The translations under genes and the position numbers were made by a program. From positions 1-39,049 of the forward strand of contig NZ_JNWQ01000078.1 of the NCBI RefSeq assembly GCF_000716875.1: DNA of 39,049 nucleotides, read 5' to 3'. Shown in pieces: positions 6,945 to 15,143 of the stretch (its first letter is position 1; the number at the start of each line of letters is the position of its first letter). This DNA is from Streptomyces novaecaesareae. GTDB lineage: Bacteria; Actinomycetota; Actinomycetes; Streptomycetales; Streptomycetaceae. Under the pieces are notes generated by a model. The model saw only the letters and a list, made by a program, of their open reading frames with translations. It did no database searches and was not told the DNA's origin.

Positions 6945-7217
6945 CGTCCTGTCTCTGCGCACCATCCTCACGGTCGACTACGTGCCCGCGGCCGAGTTCC
7001 CCGAGGGCCTCAACTTCGTCTATGCGGGCGGGATGATCACGCCCCGACAGGCGGAGGCCGTCCGCCGGCACCAGCCGCCCGAGGAGATCCGCGGCCTCCA
7101 CTGGGTGCCGCAAGCCCAGCTGCGCGAGGTCATGACGGAGGACCACTACCGGCGCGTCGAAGACGCCTGGGACGCCTGGGAACACGGCGCCGGACTCCCC
7201 CTCCTCGTCCGGGGACG
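6945..7217 (+). pseudogene. Partial duplicate of the NUDIX gene (3' part only)
   Basis: This is the second copy of 5158-5430, in the same orientation and without indels. It lacks the start and the whole Nudix box, so it cannot encode a working enzyme. The reading frame does remain open (VPAAEFPEGLNFVYAGG onward) and continues past the homology. At its right edge it abuts, tail to tail, the nucleotidyltransferase gene, whose 3' end it appears to have replaced. Confidence 0.85.
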
Positions 7218-7935
7218 GCCGCGCGGCGACGGCCGAGTCCGCGAACGGCAGGCCCTGGTTCTCGCGGAAGACGGCATCTCGGACGGCCTGCGCGACGCCG
7301 GGGTGGGTGGGGGTGTCGAGGTAGCGGGTGGTGGAGCCGAGTGGGGTGATGCCGCGTTCGGCGATGAGGCCGCGCAGGGCACACTGGAGGTTGTCGAGGC
7401 TGCCGGGCCGGTGGGGCAGGTCGAAGAAGGCGGCCAGGCCGGCGGCGGAGGAGCGGGCCTTGAGCAGATTGGTCAGCGGGTCCTGGGCGGTGGCCTTGGC
7501 CAGGTAGTAGGTGACCGGCTGGATCGCCCAGACCAGCGCCGCGTATGGGGCACCGTCATCGTGGACGGACGAGCAGAAGGCACCCGGGCCGAGGCCGAGG
7601 CCGTCGCACAGCCACTCGGGCCGCATGCTGGTGCGATAGGGGGCATGGCCGGCCCGCCGAAACGCCGGGAGGGTGGTGATGGCGGCCGTCGCTTCGAGGT
7701 GGAAGGTGTCGGCGAGGTGTTGCAGGATCGGCAGGATCGCGACGCGGGCGGCCGGTGCGTCGGCCGAGGTGGCGATGACCGGGATCAGGTCGAGGTCGGA
7801 GGTGATGTGTCCGCCGCGCCCGGTGCGCTGGTCGCCGCGGGCAAAGGACCCGGACAGCGCCACCGACATGCCGGTCATACCTTCGAATTCGTGGGTCAGT
7901 TGGTGGAGGAACAGGGGCAGGTCGCGGGATTTCAC
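7218..7935 (-). CDS. Nucleotidyltransferase-like protein, 3' end replaced by NUDIX duplicate
   Basis: The GTG start at 7935 overlaps the upstream stop (GTGA). About 239 residues belong to the gene. The minimal nucleotidyltransferase signature is present: LSGSFARGD near residue 25, then SDLDLIPVI (the GS...DxD metal and nucleotide site). Helical segments follow (AALVWAIQPVTYYLAKAT, TNLLKARSSAAGLAAFFDLP). Similar proteins transfer nucleotides to small molecules or proteins. At 7217 the sequence switches to the antisense of the NUDIX copy. The frame stays open to 6229 but encodes low-complexity antisense sequence, so the natural C-terminus is lost. It is last in the four-gene operon; whether the truncated enzyme is active is unknown. 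Confidence 0.65.
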
Positions 7936-8813
7936 GGCGTTCCCCGGGTGTCGGCGACGGCGGTGAAGTCGGCGTACGGGCCGTGGTGGGTCTCGGCCTC
8001 GGTGAAGGCGTCCAGCGCGGCGGTCAGGAGGGGCAGGTCGCCGAGAAGATCGCGGGCGTAGTCGAGGTCCTTGATCATGTGGCGGACGGCGAAGTCCGGG
8101 TCCTCGTAGGAGCGTTCGCTGATGCGGTGGAGCTTCTGTGCGGCGAGGGCGGCCATCCAGCCGTCGGTGGTCACGATGCGGGCGGCCTCGGGGTAGTCGG
8201 CACCGAGTTGGGAGGGCAGTCGGCGGGCGAACTCCCCCGCTGCGTACAGGAGCACGGCGCCCCAGGCATTGAAGATCAGTTTGAAGCGAGCCGGGTTGCC
8301 GGGGGCTGTGAACCTGTAGCGGTTGCGGGTGAAGGCCGTCAGGGCTCGTTCGGCGGTCTCGTGCGGGGCGGGGGCATGGAGGAACGCGGCGAGGGTGCCG
8401 GCCCTTGCACCGGGGCGGGAGCCGGTGACGGGGCATTCCCAGGGGAGTCCGCCGAGGTCGGTGATCTCCTGGTGCCACTGCTCGGCCCGCTTCGGGCTGA
8501 TGGTGGACAGGTCCAGGCACGCCGGGTGGTGCTCGGTGATGGCGGCGGTGAGGTGCCCCTGGGTCCAGAAGTCCCGGTTGCGGGCGTCGTTTTCGAAGCA
8601 GCCGAGGATCAGGTCCGGACGGCGGGTGGTGATCTCGGCCGGGCTCACGAGGCGGACGGCGGGGTGCGGGGCCCGGGTGAGGTGGCGGCTGGTGAGGGCA
8701 ACCCGGGTGTCGGGCAGGGCTGCGAGGTGGGGCAGGATGCCCGAGGTCAGTGCCCCGTAGCCGGCGACGACGATCGACGTCGCCGGTCGGAGCGCCTGTT
8801 CGGCAGGTGTCAT
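7932..8813 (-). CDS. NAD(P)-dependent 3-hydroxyisobutyrate dehydrogenase-like oxidoreductase
   Basis: 293 aa from the ATG at 8813 (TGATG overlap with the epimerase stop; a GTG one codon earlier is also possible). An N-terminal Rossmann segment (SIVVAGYGALTSGILPHLA) replaces the usual GxGxMG. The beta-hydroxyacid dehydrogenase landmarks follow: CLDLSTISPKRA (DxS/TxxxP type), CPVTGSRPGARAGTLAAFL, the catalytic-lysine region ARFKLIFNAWGAVLL and KDLDYARDLLGDLP. Members reduce or oxidise beta-hydroxy acids; some act in natural-product pathways as imine or keto reductases. It is coupled on both sides in the operon. The substrate is not evident. Confidence 0.75.
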   Translation of the reverse strand: MTPAEQALRPATSIVVAGYGALTSGILPHLAALPDTRVALTSRHLTRAPHPAVRLVSPAEITTRRPDLILGCFENDARNRDFWTQGHLTAAITEHHPACLDLSTISPKRAEQWHQEITDLGGLPWECPVTGSRPGARAGTLAAFLHAPAPHETAERALTAFTRNRYRFTAPGNPARFKLIFNAWGAVLLYAAGEFARRLPSQLGADYPEAARIVTTDGWMAALAAQKLHRISERSYEDPDFAVRHMIKDLDYARDLLGDLPLLTAALDAFTEAETHHGPYADFTAVADTRGTP

Positions 8814-9811
8814 CACTCGTCCTTGAGGATGGTGTGGCGGATCTTGATCCAGGCCAGGGCGGCGGCGATGCCCTCCTGGAGGCTGTGCTCGGGGTTCCAG
8901 TCCAGGAGGGTGCGGGCGCGGTCGATGGCCGGGTAGGCGCCCGCGATGTCTCCGGGCCGGGCGTCGGCGAGGTGGTGGGCGAGCGGCTCGCCGGTGACGT
9001 CCTCGAACGCCCGGATCAGTTCGAACACGGTGGTGCCGTTGCCGGAGCCGAGGTTGATCGGCAGGTAACGGGGGCCGCTCTCCGGTACGACGGTGTCGAA
9101 GCGGCGCACCGCGGCGATGTGGGCGCGGGCCAGATCCTGGACATGGACGTAGTCGCGGATGCCGGAGCCGTCGCGGGTGGGCCAGTCGGTGCCGGTGACC
9201 GGGTACGGCTCGCCGGCGCGGTAGCGGTCGATCATGACGCCGAGGGCGTGGGTCGGGCGGGTGGTCTGCAGGCCGGTGCGGAGCTTGGGGTCGGCACCGA
9301 TCGGGTTGAAGTACCGCAAGGTGATGACCCGTAGCGGGGAACCGCCGGTGATGTCCTCCAGAGCGCCTTCGAAGGCCGCCTTCGTGCGGGCGTACGGGGA
9401 CAGCGGCTTGAGAGGTGCGTCTTCGGTGATGGCCTGACCGGAGTCGTAGATTGCCGCCGAGCCGGAGAACACGAATCGGTGGCAGCCGTTGCGCAGCAGG
9501 TGGTTGACCAGGGCCAGGCCCTTGGTGACGTTCGTGTCGTAGTAGCCGATCGGGTCGGCCACCGACTCGGGGACGACGATCCGGGCAGCGCAGCCGATGG
9601 CGGCCTCGATGTCGGGGTGGTCTCGGAAGATCCGGTCGACCAGGTCGCCGTCGGCGATGTCGCCCCGGTAGAAGGTGCGGTCGGCGACGAACTCGGGTCG
9701 CCCGGTGGACAGGTCGTCCAGGATGACGGGCTCGATGCCTTCGTCCAGGCAGGCGCTGGCGACGGTGGAGCCGATGAATCCGGCACCACCGGCGATGAGG
9801 ACCTTGGTCAT
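8813..9811 (-). CDS. NAD-dependent sugar-nucleotide epimerase, UDP-glucose 4-epimerase (GalE) like
   Basis: 332 aa from the ATG at 9811, preceded by GGGAGAAG. Extended-SDR motifs are present: GGAGFIGST (residues 8-16, NAD binding), ILDDLSTGRPEF, the YRGDIAD acidic loop, FSGSAAIYD, the catalytic SPYARTKAAFE (YxxxK), and LRYFNPIGADP. The C-terminal part reads GIRDYVHVQDLARAH and NLGSGNGTTVFELI, typical of GalE. It interconverts UDP-hexoses or a related NDP-sugar. Its location between a prephenate-dehydratase-fold protein and a dehydrogenase suggests a dedicated small-molecule route rather than galactose use. It probably belongs to the operon starting at 10506. Confidence 0.87.
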   Translation of the reverse strand: MTKVLIAGGAGFIGSTVASACLDEGIEPVILDDLSTGRPEFVADRTFYRGDIADGDLVDRIFRDHPDIEAAIGCAARIVVPESVADPIGYYDTNVTKGLALVNHLLRNGCHRFVFSGSAAIYDSGQAITEDAPLKPLSPYARTKAAFEGALEDITGGSPLRVITLRYFNPIGADPKLRTGLQTTRPTHALGVMIDRYRAGEPYPVTGTDWPTRDGSGIRDYVHVQDLARAHIAAVRRFDTVVPESGPRYLPINLGSGNGTTVFELIRAFEDVTGEPLAHHLADARPGDIAGAYPAIDRARTLLDWNPEHSLQEGIAAALAWIKIRHTILKDE

Positions 9812-9897
9812 GTCTTCTCCCAAGTCACTTTTCGTTTCCTGGAGTTGGAAACCGGCGCGCAGCCTAGCAGCGATTAGCACGGTTGATCTCGTTTGCC

Positions 9898-10506
9898 CTA
9901 ATCACCCTGTATGGGGTAGTTGACGGGCCGGTAGAGGCACCAGACCATCGTGGGCCGGAACTCATGGAGAACAGCAAGTCCGGCCTGGCGGACGACGTCG
10001 ACCGAGCCGATGCAGCCCTCCGCCCGTCCGTCGAGAACCTGGCGCACCGCCAGGGGTTTCGCATCGACGTAGTGGCGGTCGGCGCCGCGTGCGTAGCGGT
10101 CGGCGAAGACCGCCGTCGCCGGGTGGAGGGCGACGGTGCGCGGAGCCTGCACGGCGGGCGGGACGGCAAGGCACATCGGCTTGGTCGGCGCCTCCCAGAG
10201 ACCCACGAGTTCCAGCTTCCCGAGGTGGCGGAAGTGCAGGTCGACCCAGAGGTCGGAGACCTCGCCGCCCGGACTGCGACGTTCGACGAACCCGGCGGCG
10301 ACCATCGCATGGCATCCGCCGGCCAGAGCGGCTTGCACGGCCAGCTCGAAGGAGGCCGCGAGCAGTACGTCGCCGAAGTGGCGCAGCGCCTCGCAGTGGG
10401 CGTCAGTGCCTTCCGGGCCCAGGGTCGCGACGACTCGGTGCGGGTCGGTCGGCGTGAGGGGGCGTGGGCCGGTGGCGTTCAGGTGGTGCGGGTGAGGGTT
10501 CATCAC
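9898..10506 (-). CDS. Prephenate-dehydratase-fold protein (PheA/BacA-like), role unknown
   Basis: 202 aa from the GTG at 10506 (GGAGG 8 nt upstream; the next codon is ATG). VATLGPEGTDAHCEAL is the family opening motif. FELAVQAALAGGCHAMVAAG and a late DGRAEGCIGSVDVVRQ segment fit the two-lobed fold. True prephenate dehydratases carry a T-R-F substrate motif and an ACT domain, neither of which I see. A bacilysin-BacA-like decarboxylase or another ligand-binding activity is therefore as likely. It is first in a minus-strand operon, directly facing the GntR regulator across a perfect inverted repeat, so it is the probable regulated gene. Confidence 0.6.
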   Translation of the reverse strand: MMNPHPHHLNATGPRPLTPTDPHRVVATLGPEGTDAHCEALRHFGDVLLAASFELAVQAALAGGCHAMVAAGFVERRSPGGEVSDLWVDLHFRHLGKLELVGLWEAPTKPMCLAVPPAVQAPRTVALHPATAVFADRYARGADRHYVDAKPLAVRQVLDGRAEGCIGSVDVVRQAGLAVLHEFRPTMVWCLYRPVNYPIQGD

Positions 10507-10612
10507 GGTGCGGGCCTCCATCGTGGCCGACAGGCGAGAGTCTCCGTGGCAGCTCGGCGCCGGTGAGTCGCCGAGGGGAAACAACGGACCGTGCGTTGCA
10601 TGTCACGCACAG

Positions 10613-10670
10613 TTAGTCCTAGCCCTAATATCGTGCACGCGTGAAGCCCTGTCAATAAGGCTAGGACTAA
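10613..10670. promoter_or_regulatory. Divergent promoter with perfect 12-bp inverted repeat (GntR operator)
   Basis: TTAGTCCTAGCC at 10613-10624 is the exact reverse complement of GGCTAGGACTAA at 10659-10670; centres are 46 bp apart. The pair lies between the start of the operon (10506) and the start of the GntR gene (10717). It contains the most AT-rich sequence in the area. GntR/HutC regulators bind such half-sites; two sites several helical turns apart could permit looping. Assignment to the adjacent regulator is inferred from position. Confidence 0.7.
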
Positions 10671-10716
10671 TGAGTAGATCGGCCTGACGCCGAATCACCG
10701 ACCGGAAGAGAGCTCC

Positions 10717-11511
10717 GTGGAAAAGCCGCCCGCCCACTACCGCCAGCTTGCCGACGACCTGCGCACCGGCATCGTCAACGGCGTGTACCCGCCCGGTACG
10801 GTCCTGCCTAGGATCGCCGACCTCGCCGAGGAGTACGGCATCTCCAAGCAGACTGCCCGCGAGGCGATCGCCGTCCTCGAAGCCGAGGGCCTGGTCGAGG
10901 TCGTCCGCCGGCGCGGCACCGTCGTACGGAGCATTCCGCAGCGCCGGCGACTCTCCCGCGTCCGGCAGGTACTCCGGGACGAACGCGGCTACTACTTCGA
11001 TCCCGCCGCCCGGCCCTGGGTCGCTCTGCGCAAACCCACCATCGCCTGGGCGCCGGCACCGCGCGACCTCTGCTCCCTCCTCAACTCCGCCCCCGACGCG
11101 GAGGTCCTGGTCCGGGACCGTCTCATGGGCTCCCCGGACAACCGTCAGCCCACCCAGCTCGCAACCAGCTACCTGCCCGCCGCCGTCGCGCGCGGCACCC
11201 GTCTCGCCCAAGCGGACACCGGCCCCGGCGGCATCTACGACATCCTGGAACGCGAGCTCGGATACGGGCCCCTGGCCTGGCACGAGACGATCACCTCCCG
11301 CATGCCGACCCCGGACGAGAGCACCGCCCTCCACGTCCCCAAGGGCACACCGCTGCTGCGGATCATCCGCACCGCGACGAGCCCAGACGGAACCGTCGTC
11401 GAGGTCAACGACACCCGCATGCGGGCCGACGAGTACGAGATCGGCTACCCGATCACCCGTCACCCCACGGCCGAATGGCCCGGAAACCGCCCGACCGATC
11501 CGACGGTGTAG
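10717..11511 (+). CDS. GntR-family regulator with UTRA ligand domain (HutC subfamily)
   Basis: 264 aa from the GTG at 10717, with GGAAGAGAG upstream. The winged helix is clear at residues ~7-70: YRQLADDLRTGIVNGVYPPG, LPRIADLAEEYGISKQTAREAI and VLEAEGLVEVVRRRGTVV. The C-terminal UTRA domain shows LATSYLPAAVARG, GIYDILERELGYGPLAWHETI, the PKGTPLLRIIRTA strand, and VEVNDTRMRADEYEIGY. Family members are repressors released by a pathway metabolite. It is divergent from the epimerase/dehydrogenase operon and probably controls both that operon and itself. A terminator hairpin follows. Confidence 0.92.
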   Translation: MEKPPAHYRQLADDLRTGIVNGVYPPGTVLPRIADLAEEYGISKQTAREAIAVLEAEGLVEVVRRRGTVVRSIPQRRRLSRVRQVLRDERGYYFDPAARPWVALRKPTIAWAPAPRDLCSLLNSAPDAEVLVRDRLMGSPDNRQPTQLATSYLPAAVARGTRLAQADTGPGGIYDILERELGYGPLAWHETITSRMPTPDESTALHVPKGTPLLRIIRTATSPDGTVVEVNDTRMRADEYEIGYPITRHPTAEWPGNRPTDPTV

Positions 11512-11513
11512 AA

Positions 11514-11543
11514 CGGCGGCGGCGCCCGAGGGGGCCGCCGCCG
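11514..11543. terminator. Bidirectional terminator between convergent genes
   Basis: CGGCGGCGGC at 11514-11523 pairs with GCCGCCGCCG at 11534-11543 (10 bp). It lies just after the GntR stop and upstream of the end of the convergent NUDIX hydrolase gene. Confidence 0.75.
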
Positions 11544-11581
11544 AATTCTCACTGACGGTCCGCCACATCGTTCGGCGGTGG

Positions 11582-12121
11582 CTACAGGAGGTCCAGCGCG
11601 TCCAGGGCGAGGTAGGCCGCGGCGGCATCGGTCAGCTCGCCGCGGCGGAGGATGCGGGTGCGGAACTCGTCCACGGGGAGGGTGACGACGTCGATGAACT
11701 CGGTGCGTTCCGGCTGCGGTTCGGCGATCTTGACGCAGTCGGTGGCGAAGAAGGCGTAGCGCCGGGCGTCGGAGTAGGCGTCGTGCCAGTACCGGCCGGC
11801 GGCGTGGACCTCGCCCTGGTAGCCGGTCTCCTCCAGCAGTTCGCGGGCGATGGCATCCACCGCTTCCTCTCCGGGTTCGATGAAGCCGCCGGGCAGTTCG
11901 TACAGCACGTGGTCGGGGCCGGGGCGGTACTGGCGGGCGAGGATGACGCGCCGGTCGGGGGTGAGGGCGAGCACGGCACCGGCCGGGCGCTCGCGCTTGA
12001 GGTAGAACTCCTCCCTCCGTCCGTCGGGCAGTTCGAAGTCGACGCGGTCGACGGACCGGCCGAACTTGCTGAAGACGGTGGTGCGTTCGAGCTCGTGCCA
12101 CGACGCGGTGGGATCGGTCAT
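11582..12121 (-). CDS. NUDIX hydrolase, ADP-ribose pyrophosphatase type
   Basis: 179 aa from the ATG at 12121; a longer frame continues upstream but is Arg/Pro-rich and lacks a ribosome site. The Nudix box is complete at residues 79-101: GGFIEPGEEAVDAIARELLEE followed by TGY, with all catalytic glutamates. The flanking pattern (FYLKRERPAGAVLAL, VILARQYRPGPDHVLYELPGG, YSDARRYAFFATDC) is that of ADP-sugar pyrophosphatases, which hydrolyse ADP-ribose and similar compounds. It is not related to the degenerate NUDIX gene at 4.9 kb beyond the fold. It is divergent from the MFS gene. Confidence 0.88.
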   Translation of the reverse strand: MTDPTASWHELERTTVFSKFGRSVDRVDFELPDGRREEFYLKRERPAGAVLALTPDRRVILARQYRPGPDHVLYELPGGFIEPGEEAVDAIARELLEETGYQGEVHAAGRYWHDAYSDARRYAFFATDCVKIAEPQPERTEFIDVVTLPVDEFRTRILRRGELTDAAAAYLALDALDLL

Positions 12122-12492
12122 GGCCGGGACTGTACGGGCCCGAGCCGCCGGTGTGGTGCGGGCCACACGAAACGGGGCCCGGCAGGGGGCTCGGGTGAGA
12201 AGGGTCACGCCACCTGCGATTTCCGGCGTCCGGGGGCGCCTGGGCCCGGGAGGACTGGGAAGGGCGTGGTTCGGCACGGGCAAAGGGCCTGTCCGGTTCG
12301 GGACTTTGGGCATGAATCCGGTCGACCTTCGGCCCGGTGGTGACCGGTCCGTACCCGGGCAACCGTGGACGGTCGCCCGGTGTGATCGGGCGGTGGCGCC
12401 GTCCGAGGTGGGCGGCGTCGACCCTGCCGTCTACCCGGCGCACGGTGCGCGTGAAAAGCGCAGCCCCGTACGCTCTGGAGGACCCCAAGCCC
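12122..12492. other. Divergent intergenic region, no gene seen
   Basis: This 371-bp region separates the ADP-ribose NUDIX gene and the MFS gene. Reading frames here are extensions of the flanking genes without start signals. A GGAGG at about 12478-12482 serves the MFS start. I see no convincing promoter hexamers or repeats. Confidence 0.5.
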
Positions 12493-13878
12493 ATGTCCCG
12501 AACGATCGACAACGCCCCGTATACCGCCTTCCACCGCAGGCTGGCCCTGGCCTGCTCGGGAGGACCACTGCTGGACGGCTACATCCTGAGCATCGTCGGC
12601 GTCGCCCTGATCGGGATGCGTCCCGACCTCGGGCTGTCCACCGCCGAGGTCAGCCTGATCGGCGCCGCCGCGCTGGTCGGTATGTTCGTCGGCGGCGCGC
12701 TGTTCGGCGTGCTGACCGACAAGATCGGCCGGGAGGTGATGTACACCGCCGACCTGCTGGTGATGGTCGCCTGCTCGGTGCTCTCCTTCTGGGTCGACTC
12801 GGTGTGGGCGATCACCCTGCTGCGCTTCGTGCTCGGTATGGCCGTGGCCGCCGACTACCCGATCGCGACCTCGCTGCTCGCCGAGTGGCTGCCCGCCAAG
12901 CACCGGGGCCGCCTGCTCGGCCAGCAGATCGTCGCCTGGTACGCCGGCTCCGTCCTCGCCTACGTGGTGGGCTACCTGTTCCTGGAGCTGGCCGGGCCGG
13001 GCAGCTGGCGGTGGATGCTGGCCAGCTCCACGGTGCTGTGCGTGGTCTTCCTGGTGATCCGTCGCGGCTCGCCGGAGTCCCCGCGCTGGCTGGCCGCCAA
13101 CGGGCGGGTCGGTGACGCGGTGCGCGTGGTCGAGAAGCACCTCGGGGTGCGGGTCGACGGCCGGGAGCTGATGCCCGACCCGGCCGAGGCCGGCCGGCCC
13201 GGCGGGCTGCGCCTGCTGATGACCCCGCCCTACCGGCGCCGCACCCTGTTCTGCGGCCTGTTCTTCCTCTGCCAGGTCGGCCCGCTGTTCGCGATGCTCA
13301 CCTTCGGCCCGCAGATCCTCTCCTCCTTCGGCATGCCGGGCGGCACCGTGATGGAGACCCTCGGCACCGGGCTGATCAGCCTCGTCTTCCTGCTCGGCTG
13401 CTACCCGGCGCTGCGCCTGATCGACAGCCGCGGCCGGCGCCCCGTCATCATCTGGTCCTTCGCCCTGATGACCGTCCCGCTGGCCCTGCTGGGCGTGTGG
13501 CCCACCGCCCCCGCCGCGATCGCCCTGACCGCGCTGTGCGCGTACGCCTTCCTGTGCGGCGGGCCCAACGTGCTCGACTGGACGTATCCGAATGAGCTGT
13601 TCCCGACCGAGATCCGCGCCACCGCCGTGGGCGTGGCCACCTCGGTGAGCCGGATCGGCGCGGCGGTGGGCACCTACCTGCTGCCGCTGTCGCTGACCGG
13701 GCTCGGCACCGGGCCGACCATGCTGATCGCCGCCGGCACCACGGCGCTTGGCCTGCTGGTGTGCGTGCTGTGGGCGGAGGAGACCCGGGGCACGGCGCTG
13801 GGTGCCTCGCCGGGCGCCGACCGTACGGGCAGGACGCAGGCCGTTCCGGCGCAGCGGGTTCCGCAGCCGGTGCGCTGA
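12493..13878 (+). CDS. MFS transporter, sugar-porter / metabolite:H+ symporter type
   Basis: 461 aa from the ATG at 12493, with GGAGG about 10 nt upstream. Twelve hydrophobic segments can be traced. Family motifs: LLDGYILSIVGVAL in TM1, the loop-2/3 motif GVLTDKIGREVMY, the AEWLPAKHRGRLLGQQ loop 4/5 motif, RRGSPESPRWLAANGR before the central loop, LIDSRGRRPVII in the second half, and PNELFPTEIRATAVG near TM11. These match SP-type permeases for sugars, inositol or aromatic acids; the substrate cannot be read. It ends at a strong terminator shared with the convergent gene. Confidence 0.9.
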   Translation: MSRTIDNAPYTAFHRRLALACSGGPLLDGYILSIVGVALIGMRPDLGLSTAEVSLIGAAALVGMFVGGALFGVLTDKIGREVMYTADLLVMVACSVLSFWVDSVWAITLLRFVLGMAVAADYPIATSLLAEWLPAKHRGRLLGQQIVAWYAGSVLAYVVGYLFLELAGPGSWRWMLASSTVLCVVFLVIRRGSPESPRWLAANGRVGDAVRVVEKHLGVRVDGRELMPDPAEAGRPGGLRLLMTPPYRRRTLFCGLFFLCQVGPLFAMLTFGPQILSSFGMPGGTVMETLGTGLISLVFLLGCYPALRLIDSRGRRPVIIWSFALMTVPLALLGVWPTAPAAIALTALCAYAFLCGGPNVLDWTYPNELFPTEIRATAVGVATSVSRIGAAVGTYLLPLSLTGLGTGPTMLIAAGTTALGLLVCVLWAEETRGTALGASPGADRTGRTQAVPAQRVPQPVR

Positions 13879-13893
13879 CGGCCGCCACGTGAA

Positions 13894-13942
13894 GCGCCGG
13901 CCTCCCGGACGCCCCCGACGCGGGGAGCCGGGAGGCCGGCGC
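13894..13942. terminator. Bidirectional terminator hairpin
   Basis: GCGCCGGCCTCCCGG at 13894-13908 pairs perfectly with CCGGGAGGCCGGCGC at 13928-13942 (15 bp). It lies between the stops of the convergent MFS and cysteine-rich genes. Confidence 0.85.
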
Positions 13943-13957
13943 GCGTTCGGCGGCGGG

Positions 13958-14914
13958 TCAGGGATAGAGCAGGGCCGAGGCGTTGTCGCGGATGAAGTCC
14001 TGCCAGGCCGGCCGGACGGCGGGGATCCGGGACAGGGCGTGGAAGAAGACGCTGTGGACGGCCATCAACGGGCGCCAGGGGTGGGGCGGCAGGGGGTCGT
14101 CGCGTTCGACGCCGGGCGGCAGCCGGCCGATGGTGGGGCGGGCGGGGTGCTCCCGGTGGAAGGCGAGGTGGCGCCAGAAGCCGATGTCCAGCGGCGCGGC
14201 GACCACGCCGGGGGGTGTGGGCCAGGGCTCGCCGGTCTGCGGGTGGCGCGGCACCACGGCGATGTCGGGGAGGCGTTCGGGCAGGGGAACCCCTGGCCCG
14301 GCCAGGACCGTGTGCTTGGCCGGGCGCCCCTGCGGGAGGGCGGCGAGGAAGCGGCGGAAGGCCTCGGCGAGGGGTCGGTCGACGGTGACGGGCGAGCCGT
14401 CCGCCGCGGCAACCAGGTGGGCGAGCGTCACGGAGGCCTCCGCCTCCCAGCGCGGGTCCCACTCCCCCGTCAGGTCCAGCAGCGGGGTGCCGCACCGCTC
14501 CTCGGCGAGCTCCGCCCAGTCGGCGACCGGACGGGCGGGGCCCGCGGGGACGGGACGCACCGCGGTCGGCTCCAGCCAGGTGGCCTGCCAAAGCGAGCAG
14601 TCGTCGATCCGGGTGGCCACCTTGCGGCCGCAGCCGGCGCAGGTGACGTTGGGGCCGTTGCGGCCGTCGATGCCGCAGCAGGCGCCGTACTCGCGCCGCT
14701 GGACCAGGGCGGTGCCGACGGCGTCACCGGGGGCGATCACGATCGAGCGGGCCGTCAGGACGGGGTCCTCGTCGACGGCGTAGGTGCCCGACTCCATCAG
14801 GACGGGCATCGGATGGCCGTTGCCGTAGCCGTGGCCGGCGTAGAGGGGGAAGGCGACCCGGGACAGCGGCGCGGTCAGTGCGGCACCGCACCCCTCGCAC
14901 TCGAAGACCTCCAC
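13958..14914 (-). CDS. Cysteine-rich, probably zinc-binding protein of unknown function
   Basis: 318 aa from the GTG at 14914, preceded by GGGGGGAG with 7-nt spacing; 25 upstream residues in the same frame lack a start signal. The N-terminal third has two knuckles: FECEGCGAAL at residue ~4 and VTCAGCGRKVATR near 100, with further cysteines in YGACCGIDG and DDCSLW. The C-terminal part (WDPRWEAEASVTLAHLVAAADG, FRRFLAALPQG, IGFWRHLAFHREHP) is a soluble alpha/beta region. Proteins like this are common in streptomycetes and uncharacterised. No operon partners are visible. Confidence 0.7.
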   Translation of the reverse strand: MEVFECEGCGAALTAPLSRVAFPLYAGHGYGNGHPMPVLMESGTYAVDEDPVLTARSIVIAPGDAVGTALVQRREYGACCGIDGRNGPNVTCAGCGRKVATRIDDCSLWQATWLEPTAVRPVPAGPARPVADWAELAEERCGTPLLDLTGEWDPRWEAEASVTLAHLVAAADGSPVTVDRPLAEAFRRFLAALPQGRPAKHTVLAGPGVPLPERLPDIAVVPRHPQTGEPWPTPPGVVAAPLDIGFWRHLAFHREHPARPTIGRLPPGVERDDPLPPHPWRPLMAVHSVFFHALSRIPAVRPAWQDFIRDNASALLYP

Positions 14915-15143
14915 AGGCGCGCTCCCCCCTGCAGTCCGGGCCGGTACCGGCTGGTGAGTATCGCGGGCAGGGCGGGCGGAGGCCAACAATTTTCCTGCGC
15001 CAGGTCGCCGCGTTCGCGCCGGGCCGGACGGTCGGGCCTGCGCCCGTGCCCGGCGGCTTTGTCAAGCCCGCACCGGAGCCGGCCGTGCGGCAGTAGCCTC
15101 GGCCTCTCAACGACCGTACCGACACGGAGAATTGGAGACGACG

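Noticed and set aside
6229..7217. Long minus-strand frame continuing the nucleotidyltransferase
   Set aside because: After 7217 it is the antisense of the NUDIX copy and then an off-frame reading of the secreted-protein gene; composition is Arg/Gly-rich low complexity.
5158..7217. Direct repeats considered as phage or integrative-element attachment sites
   Set aside because: The repeat is part of a protein gene, ~273 bp and diverged by ~5%, with no integrase or tRNA gene near it.
9873..9903. GATTAG...CTAATC inverted repeat between the PheA-fold and epimerase genes
   Set aside because: Only 6-bp arms with a long loop, overlapping a stop codon; too weak to call an operator or terminator.
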